Source: Aedes albopictus
Taxonomy: Eukaryota; Arthropoda; Insecta; Diptera; Culicidae
Assembly (NCBI RefSeq): GCF_035046485.1
Contig: NC_085137.1
Coordinates: 255,462,733 to 255,526,732 of the forward strand
DNA length: 64,000 nt
Reading direction: 5' to 3'
Shown: piece by piece, positions 33,190-44,640 of the stretch
How positions within the stretch are numbered: position 1 is the stretch's first letter
Layout: each line of letters begins with the position of its first letter
Translations under genes and position numbers: made by a program
The notes under the pieces: model-generated
Told to the model about the DNA's origin: nothing
The model's input: only the letters and a program-made list of their open reading frames with translations
Database searches by the model: none

Positions 33190-34639
33190 TTTTTTTTTTT
33201 CCTTCTAAACCATAGGGGGAAAAAATCTGATCAACAAACACCCTAACCGGAAGGTTAGGGTATGTGGGGCATAGGCCGTCTTCTACAACAGTAGTAAAAG
33301 CCAGGACTACTCTCTTCTCGACCCACTAAAACACATTCATATGGTCGCCAAACCCTTCGTCTCTCCGGAACCACCAAGAAGGTATTGCTTCAGAGAGGGG
33401 CTAATGCACATCCCACCCTCAAGGTTAGCTGCGTAGCCTAGCAGCAACGAACATCGATGACTCGCTCTGGAGAGTCCATCACGGTAACATGCTGGTGCTT
33501 AGCCAGTTTCCCGAGTGGTCCTCGCCACTCCCTTTGTCCTCGGAAGGCGGGCAGGGTCAACCGCGCCCGCGCCCAACTGCTGAGCGGACATCAAGAACTG
33601 ATGCCCACGTGCAACCCGATCTGACCTGCTGAAGGCAAGGATATCACTACCCTTCAGGCCCTATCAGCTGCACTAGAAGGTTGCTGACAGCAGGGTCTTC
33701 ACCTGCCCCGACCATTGCACAGTGGGAAAAAATAGGTATAAAACACGAATAAATTCAATATCTCTGCTCGGAGTGGATGGATTTGAATGAATTTTTGACA
33801 CAAATGGCAAAAATCTCTACAGTTTCAGATAAGGAGGGTGTCACTCGCCGCACGATGCTGTAAATCAGTATAATGAGCTCGTTTTACCCCACGCTCTCTT
33901 TCTCACACCTTTTTGAGAAAATCCTCAGCTATTCCCGACTGGCGTGCAAAATAAATGACTTATTTAACTCGTATTTGTGTAGAAACTTCCATAGTATCGG
34001 AAATTTGACATAAGATTGGTCCTTCTCTTGTCGATTGCACTCCACTCCGGAGGGAGATGCATGTGAAAATTTAAAGAAATAGGGGATATCGGGGTTATTT
34101 GAAGATGTTTCAATTTTGAGGGCTGTGCGGTGAGCCAAACCAGCTCCATTCGACACTACGGAAGTTTTAACACAAACACGAGTCAAATAAACCATTTATT
34201 TTGCACTCCAGGATTTTTCCAAAAAGGTGAAAAAGAGAGAGAGTGAGGTAAAACGGGCATGATACACTGATTTCCAGCATCGTGCGGCGAATGACGCCCT
34301 CCTTATCTGAAACTGTAGAGATTTTTGCAGTTTGTGTCAAAATTTCATTCAAATCCATCCACTCCGAGCAGAGATATTGAATTTATTCGCGTTTTATACC
34401 TATTTTTTCCCATTGTGCATTGCCGGGGACCCCTTCCCAACCGCGGGCTCGAATCCAACCCAGTAGACCAACGCCACGACAGCACCACTACCGGGACTCC
34501 CTCTCCGCGGCCACTTAATCGCTGTAAGGGTCGATCTCGACCGCAGGGCACCGGTATGACCTACTAAGCCGACTCCGAACCCCTGGACCACCTCTTGTAC
34601 TGCATCTGAACTAGCCATTCTCCGAGTCCACGTGCCTTG
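33190..34639 (-). mobile_element. R1-like retrotransposon 3' end, 5'-truncated, split by a foldback element
   Basis: Minus-strand element ending in a poly(A) tail (T run from 33190). It is nearly identical to the 3' UTR of the R1-like element at 49058-52097 (landmarks CCTTCTAAACCATAGGGGG, GGTATTGCTTCAGAGAGGGG). A direct repeat AGCTTTG flanks it (33183-33189, 34640-34646). Only the 3' UTR and the last codons remain. A 700-bp foldback insertion at 33718-34417 splits it. Confidence 0.8.
33718..34417. mobile_element. 700-bp foldback MITE with 5-bp target duplication
   Basis: Ends CACAGTGGGAAAAAATAGG and its near-perfect complement form long inverted arms of about 170-200 bp (left to about 33900, right from about 34240). 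CATTG is duplicated on both sides (33713-33717, 34418-34422). Deleting the element and one CATTG restores the R1-like 3' UTR as at 49569-49590. No transposase. Confidence 0.82.
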
Positions 34640-34649
34640 AGCTTTGTTT

Positions 34650-37270
34650 ATAGTGCTTCAAATGATCACTATAGTAATGTTTATCTTATGCCCAATACTC
34701 AAGGGATAGACAGGTCAATAAGGTTCCATGCTTCTTTCCTCCTTTGTGCAAACTGTTGATCAGTCTATGTCATTGTATTAAAAATGAAATCTCTGATAAC
34801 AGATCGGTTTGAACCGGAAGTGAAAGTATGCATTTTTCGAATCGAGTAACTGAAAAAATCGATAAAATTCAAATACATAAATAATCATCGCTCATTGGCG
34901 TTTCCCAGATCAGAACATGGGTGCATCAGAACCACGTAGAATGCGATTTGAATTCGGCCACAAATCGAACTCGGAGGGACACCAGCTACCCACAGTCCCG
35001 GAAACCGAGATGGGTAATTTATGAGGGAGTCATTTTAATTGAAACAGCAGCGTGCGGTCGGTTCCCGTTTACGATGAATTGTTGAAACGGTTTTGCCGCA
35101 AGGGTGCCCGTGAAAATAGCCTATCATTTTCCACTGTTTTGTGTCTGGTTGGGGTATTGTTCGGGGCTCGACCAATGTTTTTTTAATTAAAACATGAATA
35201 TTTATTGCAGTATTTGTCTTTAAAGAAGCCGGTATCGCATCAACAGCTGATTTAAAGTTGAATTGAGGGAGTTTTACTCAGGACGGTGCACATCAACTTT
35301 AAAAAATCAGAGCTGGAATGTTTTCGATAAATCATATTCATCCTGTCCACCAACCAAACCCATTTTTCCTTAAAACACATCATTATCATAACAAGAGAAC
35401 ATTCCACCATGACAAAACAAGGGGAAACACGCAGCGAAGCTTTTAATGGATAACGATCACAAATTTATTCAAATTCCAATCAAATCTTATGCTCTGGGAA
35501 AAGGAAAGCCTCTCCATCCGGAAAATGGTCCTCTTCCGGTTGATCCCCACTTGAGAAGTTTCGTCGAATAGGTTTTCGAAAAGCCTGTGTTTATTCGAAT
35601 GATGATGGAACTTGCCTTGTCCCTTTGGTTGCCACTGTCGACGCGTTCAGTGATGAAGATATATGCAGGATACCTTCCCGCGGATTTGAATTGGTTATCA
35701 CATTATTATTATTATGGGGATATGCGTAAAATCCTTATTTAATAAAAGGCTAAGAAAATGCTGGAAAAGCTTGATTCTAACCATTGTGAAAAAGAAATGC
35801 AATGATTCATTAGAAAACTGGAGATTGGATTTAAACTAGTATAGAAATGGATTTGAATTTGATTCGGATTGGATTTGGATTGAGTTTGGAGTAAATTGGA
35901 ATTAAAAAATGTGAGGATTGAACGGTGGAAGTAATAATACGACAAACATCTTTTTGGAGGAGTTAATTTTTTTTGTACTACGGTGTTTTGTAATAAAGTT
36001 TATTTTGTAATACAGTCCTAGAAAATTTCCTCTCCTAGGTTTTATAAGTAGAAGATAAAAAAAAGGTTTTAAAGAATAAGTACGTTGGTCAAGAAAAAGA
36101 GCAACATTCATTTTGTTCACAGAATTTTTCAACGTTTGTTTCGTTTAACTTTAACTTAAATTGAATAGCAATAATCTGTGCAAAATTTAAACCCAACTCA
36201 TATTTATTACAACTTCGTCGAAAAAGGGTAGTTCCTACCAGTAGACGGAACGCATCGATAACTTTAAGCTGATTTATTCGTTGCCAACAACTTTCTCCTC
36301 TACGTAGTAGAGGCGAGCCAGAGCAATCTGACGCCCCATGTAAAGCTCTGTTATTCATTCCCAAATTAAATTTTATCGCACCAACTCGCCGTCAGCACAA
36401 AAATTTGCATTTTATCCAGTACTCATTTGCTCCCCTTCTGCTGACTTTCCTTCGAGACTCTTGAGCACGTCACCGAACGAAAATTTTACTCTCGCACTTC
36501 GGACCAGCTTGGAACGACAATCCTTTTCCAGTGCCTACCCACCTAGCAGCTACGGCTTTAATGAACGAATTCGTGTTGGCACTTCTGAGATTATTAGGCC
36601 TCTTCCGGTTGGTCTGGGTCTGGGGAGAGAGGCGGAGAGGAGTGGAATGGCTTACCGGGAAGTATAACCAACCACTTTAGTTAGTGGGTTGGAGTAGGCA
36701 CTAGTTGGGTATGTGGTGATACGTCTGTTGGCACACTACTGTTCGAACCTCATCCGGAAAGTATAAGCACTTGAAGGGCTATCAAATTTTGCACCACTAA
36801 GCAGACAAATTCGTGGGAATAGCGACAACTGGGGTCTCCTGGCAGATTTCAGCACCACAACCTTCGATTTTCGGTTGCAGCAGTACTCTTACCTTGGACG
36901 CAATACATGCTTGGCTGATTACGCTCAACCAGAGCTTTCCATAGTGCCCGCGACATTCCATACCATTTTGTATCGTCCCGAATAACGGTGATTATTTTTT
37001 TACACGGTAGTTAACCCGTTTCAGTCCTAGATTAGAATAACTAGTACAAAACATAATGTCAATGCCGCGAACGTTTGTGTGACCAACATGTACTTTACCA
37101 TGTCCCAACAGCGTCTGCGCTGGTACTAAAGAATCAAATACATAAATTTTATTGATTAATACTAAGCATCCTTCAACACATGTGCATTAAACATTAATAG
37201 GGAGAGCGATCCACTAAACAGCATGACAATTATTCAGCGTAAGCAAAGCAGTTTCATGAAAGATTTCAAT
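34650..37270. other. No recognised gene
   Basis: Low-repeat, intron-like DNA. ORFs such as 36461-36667 and 36089-36364 (minus) have no recognised domain. Confidence 0.5.
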
Positions 37271-37284
37271 ACGCAGATAATCAT

Positions 37285-37460
37285 TTTTTTTGTCTGTATT
37301 AACAAGATTTTTAACCCTAGGCTAGTTCATCTCGGGACCCACGCTTGACTTCCCTTCCGAAGGAAGAACCCACATTTCGTGAGTATGTCGGGAGTGGGAT
37401 TCGATCCCAGGTCCTCAGCGTGATAGTCAAGTGCTCTAACCATCACACCAGGTCCGCTCC
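37285..37460 (-). mobile_element. tRNA-derived SINE, second copy, 14-bp target duplication
   Basis: Same family as 3098-3284. Perfect direct repeats ACGCAGATAATCAT at 37271-37284 and 37461-37474. The B-box-like GGATCGAATCC and the GAACTAGCCTAGGGTT tail block are present on the minus strand. Confidence 0.88.
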
Positions 37461-37484
37461 ACGCAGATAATCATGATGACTTCC

Positions 37485-38757
37485 ACAGCGAGGTGCAGGC
37501 TTAGGTTCAAGGGCTGATGCTTCAAGTTCAACATAATCAACATAACCAATATAATCAACATAATCAACGTGCATCACCTCACTCCGGAAGCACTGATCAC
37601 GGCAAGGATGTATTCTACGCAAGTATGATCGTTGCAAAAACATTTTCAACAAACTAAGACCTCTTGAAAAGTCCTTCATCGGCGAATACCAGGCTAGTTT
37701 TCGTGAGGGCCGATCAACGACGGATCATATGTTTAACCTGCGGATGATCTTAGATAAATTTTGGGAATATAACTTGCAGATTCACCATCAGTTCATTGAT
37801 TTAAAAGCAGCGTACGATTCAGTGAAAAGAAATGAGCTTTGGTAGATGATGTCAGAATATGGTTTTCCGGTGAAACTTATTAGGCTGATACGCGCAACGC
37901 TGGATGGATCAAAATCAAGTACTCGAATCGCAGAATGTCTACCTCGTTTGTGACCTTGGATGGATTGAAGCAGGGTGATGCTCTTTCAAATTTGCTGTTC
38001 AACATTACATTTGTAAGAGATCTGGCGTGCAGAGGAATGGCACTATCATCACACGGTCGCATATGCTCCACGGCTTTGCGGACGGCTTTACTATAGTGCT
38101 CTCACCGGCTTCGATCGTAGGGTAGTGTTGTTAGTACTGAGGTAGTGATTGATGGGGATGTGTTTGAAGTTGTTAAAGAATGCGTTTATCTTAGAGCACT
38201 TGTGACATGTGACAGTGAAGTTTTCTGTGGAGTGAAAAGGCATACTGCAGCTACGAATAGGGCCTTTTACGGATTTTTAACTAGCATAGGTCCCGTAGCT
38301 TGCAAACGCTAATGAAATTGTCTCTATATAAGACGCTGATTCTTCCGGTTGCCCTGTACGGTCACGATTCGTGGACGTTAAAAGAGCTAGCCCGAAAAGC
38401 TTTCTGAGTTTTTTCAGCGCAAAGTACTGTGGAGAATGCTCGGTAGGAAACAAAATGGATATGGCGAGTTGTACCAAGCATACAAAGATGTGAATATTGT
38501 GAGACGTAAAAAATACGGCAGATTTTAGTGGGCCACTTACGTAGCGTTAATGTCGGAAAAAAGAACAGCGAAAACAAAATTCAGCAGGGAACCAGGTAGA
38601 GGTCGGCGAGTTCGTGGGCGGCCGCGAACGCGCGGGCTGCACGCGGTTGAAGAAGATCTGCGATCCCTACACGTTCGGGGAAACTGGAGGAACATTGCTC
38701 AAGACCGACGAAGATGGTGCTCTACTATACACTCGGTGTTGGAGTAGAGTTACTTTG
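37485..38757 (+). pseudogene. RTE-type remnant: endonuclease scrap joined to RT
   Basis: Begins with an endonuclease scrap (CRLRFKG and NIINVH-like, near 37490-37580), then jumps over a large deletion to RT blocks: FIGEYQASFREGRSTTDHMF (about 37675-37735), HHQFIDLKAAYDSVKRNELW, and after frameshifts a degraded FADD region (38070-38100), LKTLILPVALYGHDSW-like (38325-38370) and the C-terminal RGRPRTR/VEEDLRSL-like tail to about 38757. Stops (for example TAG after NELW near 37843) and frameshifts show it is dead. It is a different RTE subfamily from the 25-kb copy. Confidence 0.72.
37525..37568 (+). repeat. 9-bp microsatellite ATAATCAAC inside the RTE remnant
   Basis: About four or five units of ATAATCAAC/ATAACCAAT expand what is a single IIN codon triplet in the 25-kb RTE copy. 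Confidence 0.7.
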
Positions 38758-38761
38758 AAGG

Positions 38762-38985
38762 TGTGCGGCTCCGTGGTCGTGCGGCTAGGGTCACCAAGCT
38801 CTTAGTCGTACGTGCTGAGGAGCGCGGGTTCGATTCCCGCCGCAGCTGTCAGGAAAAGTTTTCGGCTGTGCCACTGGGCGTTGCATGCTAGTCCGTTGTC
38901 TAGTGTCGTGCTTCCTTCAAAGAGTGAAAAGCTCACTGGAAGCATTGAACGTGTCCGTGTCTTTAAGCCAACAAGGTATTAAAGA
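38762..38985 (+). mobile_element. tRNA-derived SINE, plus strand
   Basis: A tRNA-like head with an A-box-like TGGTCGTGCGG and a perfect B-box GGTTCGATTCC (about 38828-38838) is followed by a body (GTTTTCGGCTGTGCCACTGG, GAAAAGCTCACTGGAAGC). It lies between two RTE remnants. Target duplications are not clear. Confidence 0.7.
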
Positions 38986-38989
38986 AGGT

Positions 38990-39605
38990 ATGATCGTTGC
39001 GCAAGCCACGACGTTAAGATCATTCTAAAGCTCAGGTAGGTCAGGAGGTAAAATTTAGTAGACAACAACTCAAATCGACTGCGTTCTGTTTAACGGACGG
39101 CACTTCTCCGACATTATCGACATAAAGACCTATCGTGGCGCTAACATCGACTCCGACCACTATTTGGTGATTTCAAATGGAGGAGAACGTGCCTCTGGAG
39201 CCGACCTACTGTTACTATTTGGTGATGGTCAAAATGCGCCAAAACTTTCTGTAATACCGGCAGCGGCGACCACGCTACAACCTAGAGCGACTGAATCAAC
39301 CGGATGTCGCCTCAACATACGCACAGAATCAAGTAGAGGCAGTGTTGCTAGACGAATGCGGGCTCGATGTGGCTCCTCTAGAGGACTACTGTAAAAGCAT
39401 CCATGAACGACGCAGCCGAAAGCACCAACGGGTACGTGGAACGGAGTTGACGGAACGAAAGGTTCGACAAGAAGAGCAAAGCGATTTTGGTAAAGAGAAC
39501 GCTGTGCAGGTGGTAATGCTGCAGCAAGGAACCCGGCAGACAGAACGTGGAACGTTACAAACAGAAGCGGAAACGGTAAACTAAAATAGAGCTGCTGTAC
39601 CGTTC
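38990..39605 (+). pseudogene. RTE-type fragment, endonuclease/RT linker
   Basis: Nucleotide-level relative of 25875-26640 in the best RTE copy. It carries DNA equivalents of ASHDVKII, GRHFSDIID, YRGANIDSDHY, the linker LQQGTRQ and VERYKQKRK, with many indels. Catalytic parts are missing. Confidence 0.72.
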
Positions 39606-39767
39606 TTGTTTTGGAGCCACCTCACGCAGTTCAACTTTGAAATTTGAACCGTACAGTTGTAATTTGCTTGCTCACGGCATCGGGGATTAGAGTCTACAGG
39701 TTTGTTCATAGACATTACTATCACATCTATTCGTATGTTTCCGAATATCAATCCCAGCAAGAGCAAC
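39606..39767. other. Unassigned
   Basis: Short interval without recognisable features. Confidence 0.4.
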
Positions 39768-39885
39768 TTAACCCTAAAAGGCTCATGGCCTCAGTTTCGT
39801 CACTTCGCTGAGTGTGTTCCATCAAAGACGAGCTCTGAAAGGCGCCTGGGGTCCAATGGACCCCAGGTATCCCTTTTAGGGTTAA
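39768..39885. mobile_element. piggyBac-type MITE, TTAA-flanked
   Basis: TTAA-CCCTAAAAGG at the left and CCTTTTAGGG-TTAA at the right: CCYT-type ends and TTAA target sites are typical of piggyBac. An internal palindrome TGGGGTCCAATGGACCCCA is present. Length 118 bp including both TTAA sites; no ORF. Confidence 0.75.
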
Positions 39886-40529
39886 TAACGCGAGCAGGAG
39901 CAACTGGACAACGCAGAGGACACGTTTATGAAGGTCAGGCAAACAAGAAGCTGAGAGAGAGAGACATCTAAGCACACCAATGATCCATAAAAGAACGAGG
40001 CTTAAATGGTTCCTTCCTGAACCTTGAATACGCCACAAAGTAAGCTTCGTGAAAGTCGTTATTTCTCTGAGATGTTCTCTTCAATAATAAACTTGTTCAA
40101 GATGGCGGGGTTGACTTATGATTGTAAGATTATTGGAACATCCGACCGGTTCACAGAAGATGGCGATGGCTTCGAGAGGCTGTTCGAGGATTCGCTATGG
40201 CGGACCGAGAACACCATGGGCAGCGGTAGACGGGCAGGCCTCCGGTCTACAAGATCACGGCCATTATGCTGACGGATTCTCTCACCTCTCACTCGTCCAG
40301 AAGGTACTACGATTACTCGTCCGTCAGTCGTTCACAAGGCTCACTCGTCTGCTAGGCACATCACTCGTCTGGTGGCGGGGCCGTTTTTTTTTCTGCGGTA
40401 TGTTTAACTACAGCTGATTCAGGGGAGTAATTGAAATACCTATACAGGACAGAAATTGGTACTTCTGGAAGCATGCTAATTAATCCATAGAAATCTAGTG
40501 GTGGTAGAAACATACAAGGATGCTAGGAA
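39886..40529. other. No recognised gene; CACTCGTC-rich patch
   Basis: CTCACTCGTC-type words recur at 40285-40380. Possibly transposon-derived but unassigned. Confidence 0.4.
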
Positions 40530-41840
40530 AAAGTGGAAGTATCTCCAGGAGTCCCTAGGCATTTTTCCCCAGTAGTGCCCTGTGAATTTATCCAGGAGTT
40601 GCCTGGAAATTTATCCAAGACGCCCCAGGAAATTTCTCCAGAAATTCCTCGGAAATTTCTGCAGAAGTTCCTCGACAATTGCTCCAGAAGTTTTTCGGTA
40701 GTTCCTCCAATAGTTCTTCCAGAAGTTCCTCAGGATTTCTATGAAGAGTTTCTTGGGAAATCCTGCAGGATTTTCACGGGAATTTCTCCAGCAATTCATC
40801 GGGAATTCCTTTGGAAGTTCCCGAAAAAATCCTCCAGGAGTTTCACGGAAATTCTCTCCAGGAGTTCCACGGAAATTCCTCCAGGAGTTCCTAGGGAATT
40901 CCTGAATACGATTCCCGCAAATATCTCCAGGATTGCCATGTAAATTCCTCCAGGTGTTCATCGGAAATGTATCCAGAAGTTCTTTGGCAAATTCGTCCTA
41001 CAGTTTCTCCGGGAGTTCCTCGGAAATTTCATTTCTGAAGGGAATGTCTCAAGAAATTCCTCAGGAATACCTTCAAGAATTCCTCGGCAGTTCCCCTGGA
41101 ATTCTTCTGAAAAATGCTTAGGACTTTCTCCACAAGTTTTTCGGGAAATCCACCAGGAGTTTCTTTGGAATTTCTTCAGGAGTTCCTCGGAAATTTCGCA
41201 AGGGAATGTTCGATGATATTCCTCGGGAATACCTTCAGGAGTTCCTCGGTAATTATTCCAGGAGTTCTTCTGGAATATGTGTAGGAATTTCTCCACGATT
41301 GAATCGGGGAAATCTTGCAAGAGTCTTCCATGAATTTCTCCAGGAGTTTCTCAGGAATTCATCCACAAGCTCTTCGGGAATACTTCCAAGAGTTCCTTCT
41401 AGAAGGAATCCACGGAATTGTTGGAGGTATGCCTGACGAACTTACGGAAGTATTCTTCATGAACTTGTTGGAAAACCTTGTTGAACGATTAACCTCTATA
41501 GAAACAGCCGAGGCACTTCTAAAGCAATTTTTAAGATCCACCTGTAGGAATTTTCGAGAAATTTCCGGAAAAATGGGCATCTTTGAACTTTTTGAGAAAT
41601 TCCCAAGAATTTTCTGAAAGAGTTCCCGATAAAGTTTTGGAGGAATTTCCAAGGAACTCCTGGAGGAATTTCCAAAAAACTTCAGGAAGAGTTTTCGAGT
41701 AGCTCATGAAGGAATCCTAGAGGAACTCCTGTTGGAAATTCTGAGGGACTTCTGGAAAAATTCCCGAGGAACATCCTGGAGGAATTCCTAGAGGATTTCC
41801 CGAATAACTCGTAGAGAAATTTCTTCAGCATTTTCCAGAA
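40530..41840. repeat. Minisatellite of CAGGAGTTCCTCGG type
   Basis: Diverged ~24-bp units such as CTCCAGGAGTTCCTCGGGAA; both-strand ORFs are by-products. Confidence 0.85.
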
Positions 41841-41844
41841 GATC

Positions 41845-42799
41845 AGTTGTCAGCCGACGCTCAATCGGGCCGATCGTCTTCGTTCGGTTCCATTATCGCT
41901 GTGGTATCGCTATTCACAATGGCCACCATACGGAAGAACACATTGGTCATCGATTTCGGTGTTCTTCCTGTACGACCAAGTGCGGGAAACATCGCAAAAT
42001 TCCTCAACGAAAAACTGAAAATTGATTTATCTTCCATAAAAAATGTCCAGTTACACTCCACTCGAAATTTTGCTCTCCTGAAGATGCGCAACTTAGAGAC
42101 AGTCGAACGCATAGCCGCTTCTCATCATCTTAAGCACTGCATGATGGTAGCGGACAAAAACTTTAATATTCCAGTGTTCATGGAAGACAGCACAACAAAC
42201 GTCCGTATCTATGATCTCCCGCCATATATACCGAATGAAGTAGTTGCAGATGTTATAAAACGATATGGTAAAGTGAAATCTGTTGCAAGAGATTTGTGGA
42301 AGAAACATTTTCCTGGTATACCAAACGGCGTCCGTGTGGTACGGATAGAATTTGATAAACATATACCATCGACCGTATATCAGAATTTGCGATGACGTAG
42401 CTGCAGTCTCTTACCGTACTCAAATTCGTACGTGCTGCCAAAACAAAAGTGCAGTGAAGTTGCAGCGAAAGAACAAGAAGTTTTAGCTGCAAAATCAGCT
42501 TTACAACTTGATGTCCAACAAGCGCAACAAAAGCGACCTTCAAACGATGTCCTCCTATCCAATACCACGGCCGACAACCACACTCGAATGACCATCAGCA
42601 CCGCAAACGAAGTGAGTAGCCGCGAATCAAACACGAATGCTGAACGATCGAACTGCAAAACTGTGAAACGGAATGATCTTCAACTTTGCTCACCCGAGAT
42701 CAACTCATAAGAAAGTATTGTAACTAGTTTTTTTTATATACTACCTGACACGAATGCACTGTCGTAGTGTAAAGTGTCATAAATAATAATAATAATTTT
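41845..42799 (+). mobile_element. ORF1-only non-LTR-type element with TAA-repeat tail
   Basis: Starts near CAGTTGTCAGCCGACGCTC, carries one gag-like ORF (41920-42395) with a frameshifted extension to 42710, a short 3' UTR, and ends in an (ATA/TAA)n tail at 42780-42799. No endonuclease or RT is present. It looks like an internally deleted or half-LINE type insertion. Confidence 0.6.
41920..42395 (+). CDS. Gag-like ORF1 protein of a non-LTR element
   Basis: The element ATG is probably at 41920 (MATIRKNTLVIDFG); the longer frame from 41847 reads into the 5' UTR. Residues about 80-155 (FMEDSTTNVRIYDLPPYIPN, then RYGKVKSVARDLW and GIPNGVRVVRIEF) resemble the RNA-binding middle domain of mosquito LOA/Jockey-type ORF1 proteins, which coat the element RNA. 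The frame stops after VYQNLR. In the next frame, blocks like YRTQIRTCC and KCSEVAAKEQEV continue to about 42710 with a disrupted CCHC region. It is therefore probably a frameshifted pseudogene. The family name is uncertain. Confidence 0.6.
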
Positions 42800-42837
42800 C
42801 CTGAAGAACTCCAGGAGAACTCTAATAGCCACATAAA

Positions 42838-43176
42838 CAACAACACAAGGAAAGGTGGAAGCAGCACTTCGATGATCACCTCAATGGCGTGAAGAACGTA
42901 GTCACGGGAGGCCGCGAAAACGGAGGAAACGACTACGTCATAAACGAAGTTATCAAGCCGGCTTTATTGACGGCCCGTCGACAACGGATCAAATATCTGG
43001 TCCCAACGGATCATCTGTTGTCGACTTAGATCTGTTTATCGACATTATCAGACAGAATCGACCACACAGAGTTACGAAAAGTCATGAATAAGAACGGCTT
43101 TCTGAGACAGGGACCAGACTGATCAAAGCAAAAATGAACGGTGTACAATGCTGCGTAAGGATTTCGGGAGATCTAT
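42838..43176 (+). pseudogene. RTE-type fragment, left of foldback insertion
   Basis: Degraded blocks of the 25-kb RTE family: WKQHFDDHLNG-like at the start, YQAGFIDGPSTTDQ-like near 42950, and IKAKMNGVQCCVRISGDL at the right edge. It continues at 44453 with the SRRGLRQGD-like block after the foldback element. Confidence 0.7.
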
Positions 43177-44448
43177 GGGTAACTCTCGCTGAGACCGGCC
43201 CACTATTTACACCTTGTCTTCAAAAATGTTTAAAGTGCCGATTTTCTGAAAGCCCTCGCCTAAAAAGTAAGAAAAATGCATTTGGTTACTCAAATTGATG
43301 GACCCCCCGTTAGTTAGAGCCACAACAATTTTCGCAGACCCCTCGATTTTGGTCAAATTGTGGCTCACTTAAACCGTTATAACTCGAAAGTTTCTCCAAC
43401 AACCACCTCAAAACGAATTGTTGTTGAAAAGAGGAAAGATAGAGCTACTTTTTACAATAATAAAAAGTTGGGTCAGCCATATTGATTTTGGCCGCCATCT
43501 TGGATTTTTATACCAAAACATTTTTTTCACCATGAGGGCAACCACCGATTTTCAAATTTTTTGCATCAATTGAAAGCTGGGACATTTATACATAACATAT
43601 CAAAAAATTAGAGATGTCTTTTTCTTCTTTCAAAAGTTATCTGCAGTTTTATAAATTAAGCCACGTTTTCTCCATACATTTCCATGCGCACCGACAACGA
43701 CATGCAACAGCATCCGAGTTTACGCCTGCATGTATACACAAAGGCGCGTGCCGCAAAACTTGGCCAAATCGGCGGTTCGTTTCCGTTTTTGACTGTTTCT
43801 CAATAATGCGGGCATTGTTTTCATAACTTTTTTAGTGTTTTGAAAAGCTTAAACCTTCAGCTTTCCATTAGTGGGTTCAGAATTCAAATTCGTGTTCGTA
43901 AACACTGCTAAATAACGCTGCATTTATGTAAACGGCCGGCACCGGGCCCAGTGCGCAAAAGTGGCATGATTTACAAAACGGCAGATAACTTTTGAAAGAA
44001 GAAAAAGACATCCCTAATTTTTTGATATGTTATGTATAAATGTCCCAGCTTTCAATTGATGCAAAGTTTTTGAAAATCGGTGGTTGCCCTCATGGTGAAA
44101 AATATGTCTTGGTATAAAAATTCAAGATGGCAGCCAAAATCAATATGGCTGACCCAACTTTTTATTATTGTAAAAAGTAGCTCTATCTTTCCTCTTTTCA
44201 ACAACAATTCGTTTTGAGGTGGTTGTTGGAGAAACTTTCGAGTTATAACGGTTTAAATGAGCCACAATTTGACCAAAATCGAGGGGTCTGCGAAAATTGT
44301 TGTGGCTCTAACTAACGGGGGGTCCATCAATTTGAGTAACCAAATGCATTTTTCTTACTTTTTAGGCGAGGGCTTTCAGAAAATCGGCACCTTAAACATT
44401 TTTGAAGACAAGGTGTAAATAGTGGGCCGGTCTCAGCGAGAATTACCC
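43177..44448. mobile_element. 1.27-kb foldback element with ~475-bp arms, 4-bp target duplication
   Basis: The left arm (43177 to about 43650) and right arm (about 43975-44448) are reverse complements at more than 90% by eye. They start GGGTAACTCTCGCTGAGACC and, from the right end, GGGTAATTCTCGCTGAGACC. CTAT is duplicated at 43173-43176 and 44449-44452. The ~325-bp centre has no coding potential. It sits exactly inside an RTE reading frame that resumes on the other side. Confidence 0.87.
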
Positions 44449-44452
44449 CTAT

Positions 44453-44640
44453 CATGTTTATTCGGATCTCACCGGGGACAGCGACAAAGTGACGTACGCT
44501 TATCCCTACTTTTCAACATTGCCTTTTAATGTAATGCGAGACCATGGCTCAACAGGGTACGTTCTTCACGAAACCCGATGAATTTTTTTGCGGATGTACC
44601 TACTAGTATGCATTAGTGAAGAAGAGGAATTGATACTTTG
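44453..44640 (+). pseudogene. RTE-type fragment, right of foldback insertion
   Basis: Blocks equivalent to SRRGQRQGD..SLLFNIAL are recognisable (44470-44530), then the similarity fades. Together with 42838-43176 it is one older RTE fragment split by the foldback element. Confidence 0.65.

Noticed and set aside
38767..38850. Functional tRNA gene
   Set aside because: The A and B boxes belong to a SINE with an attached body; the cloverleaf is not complete.
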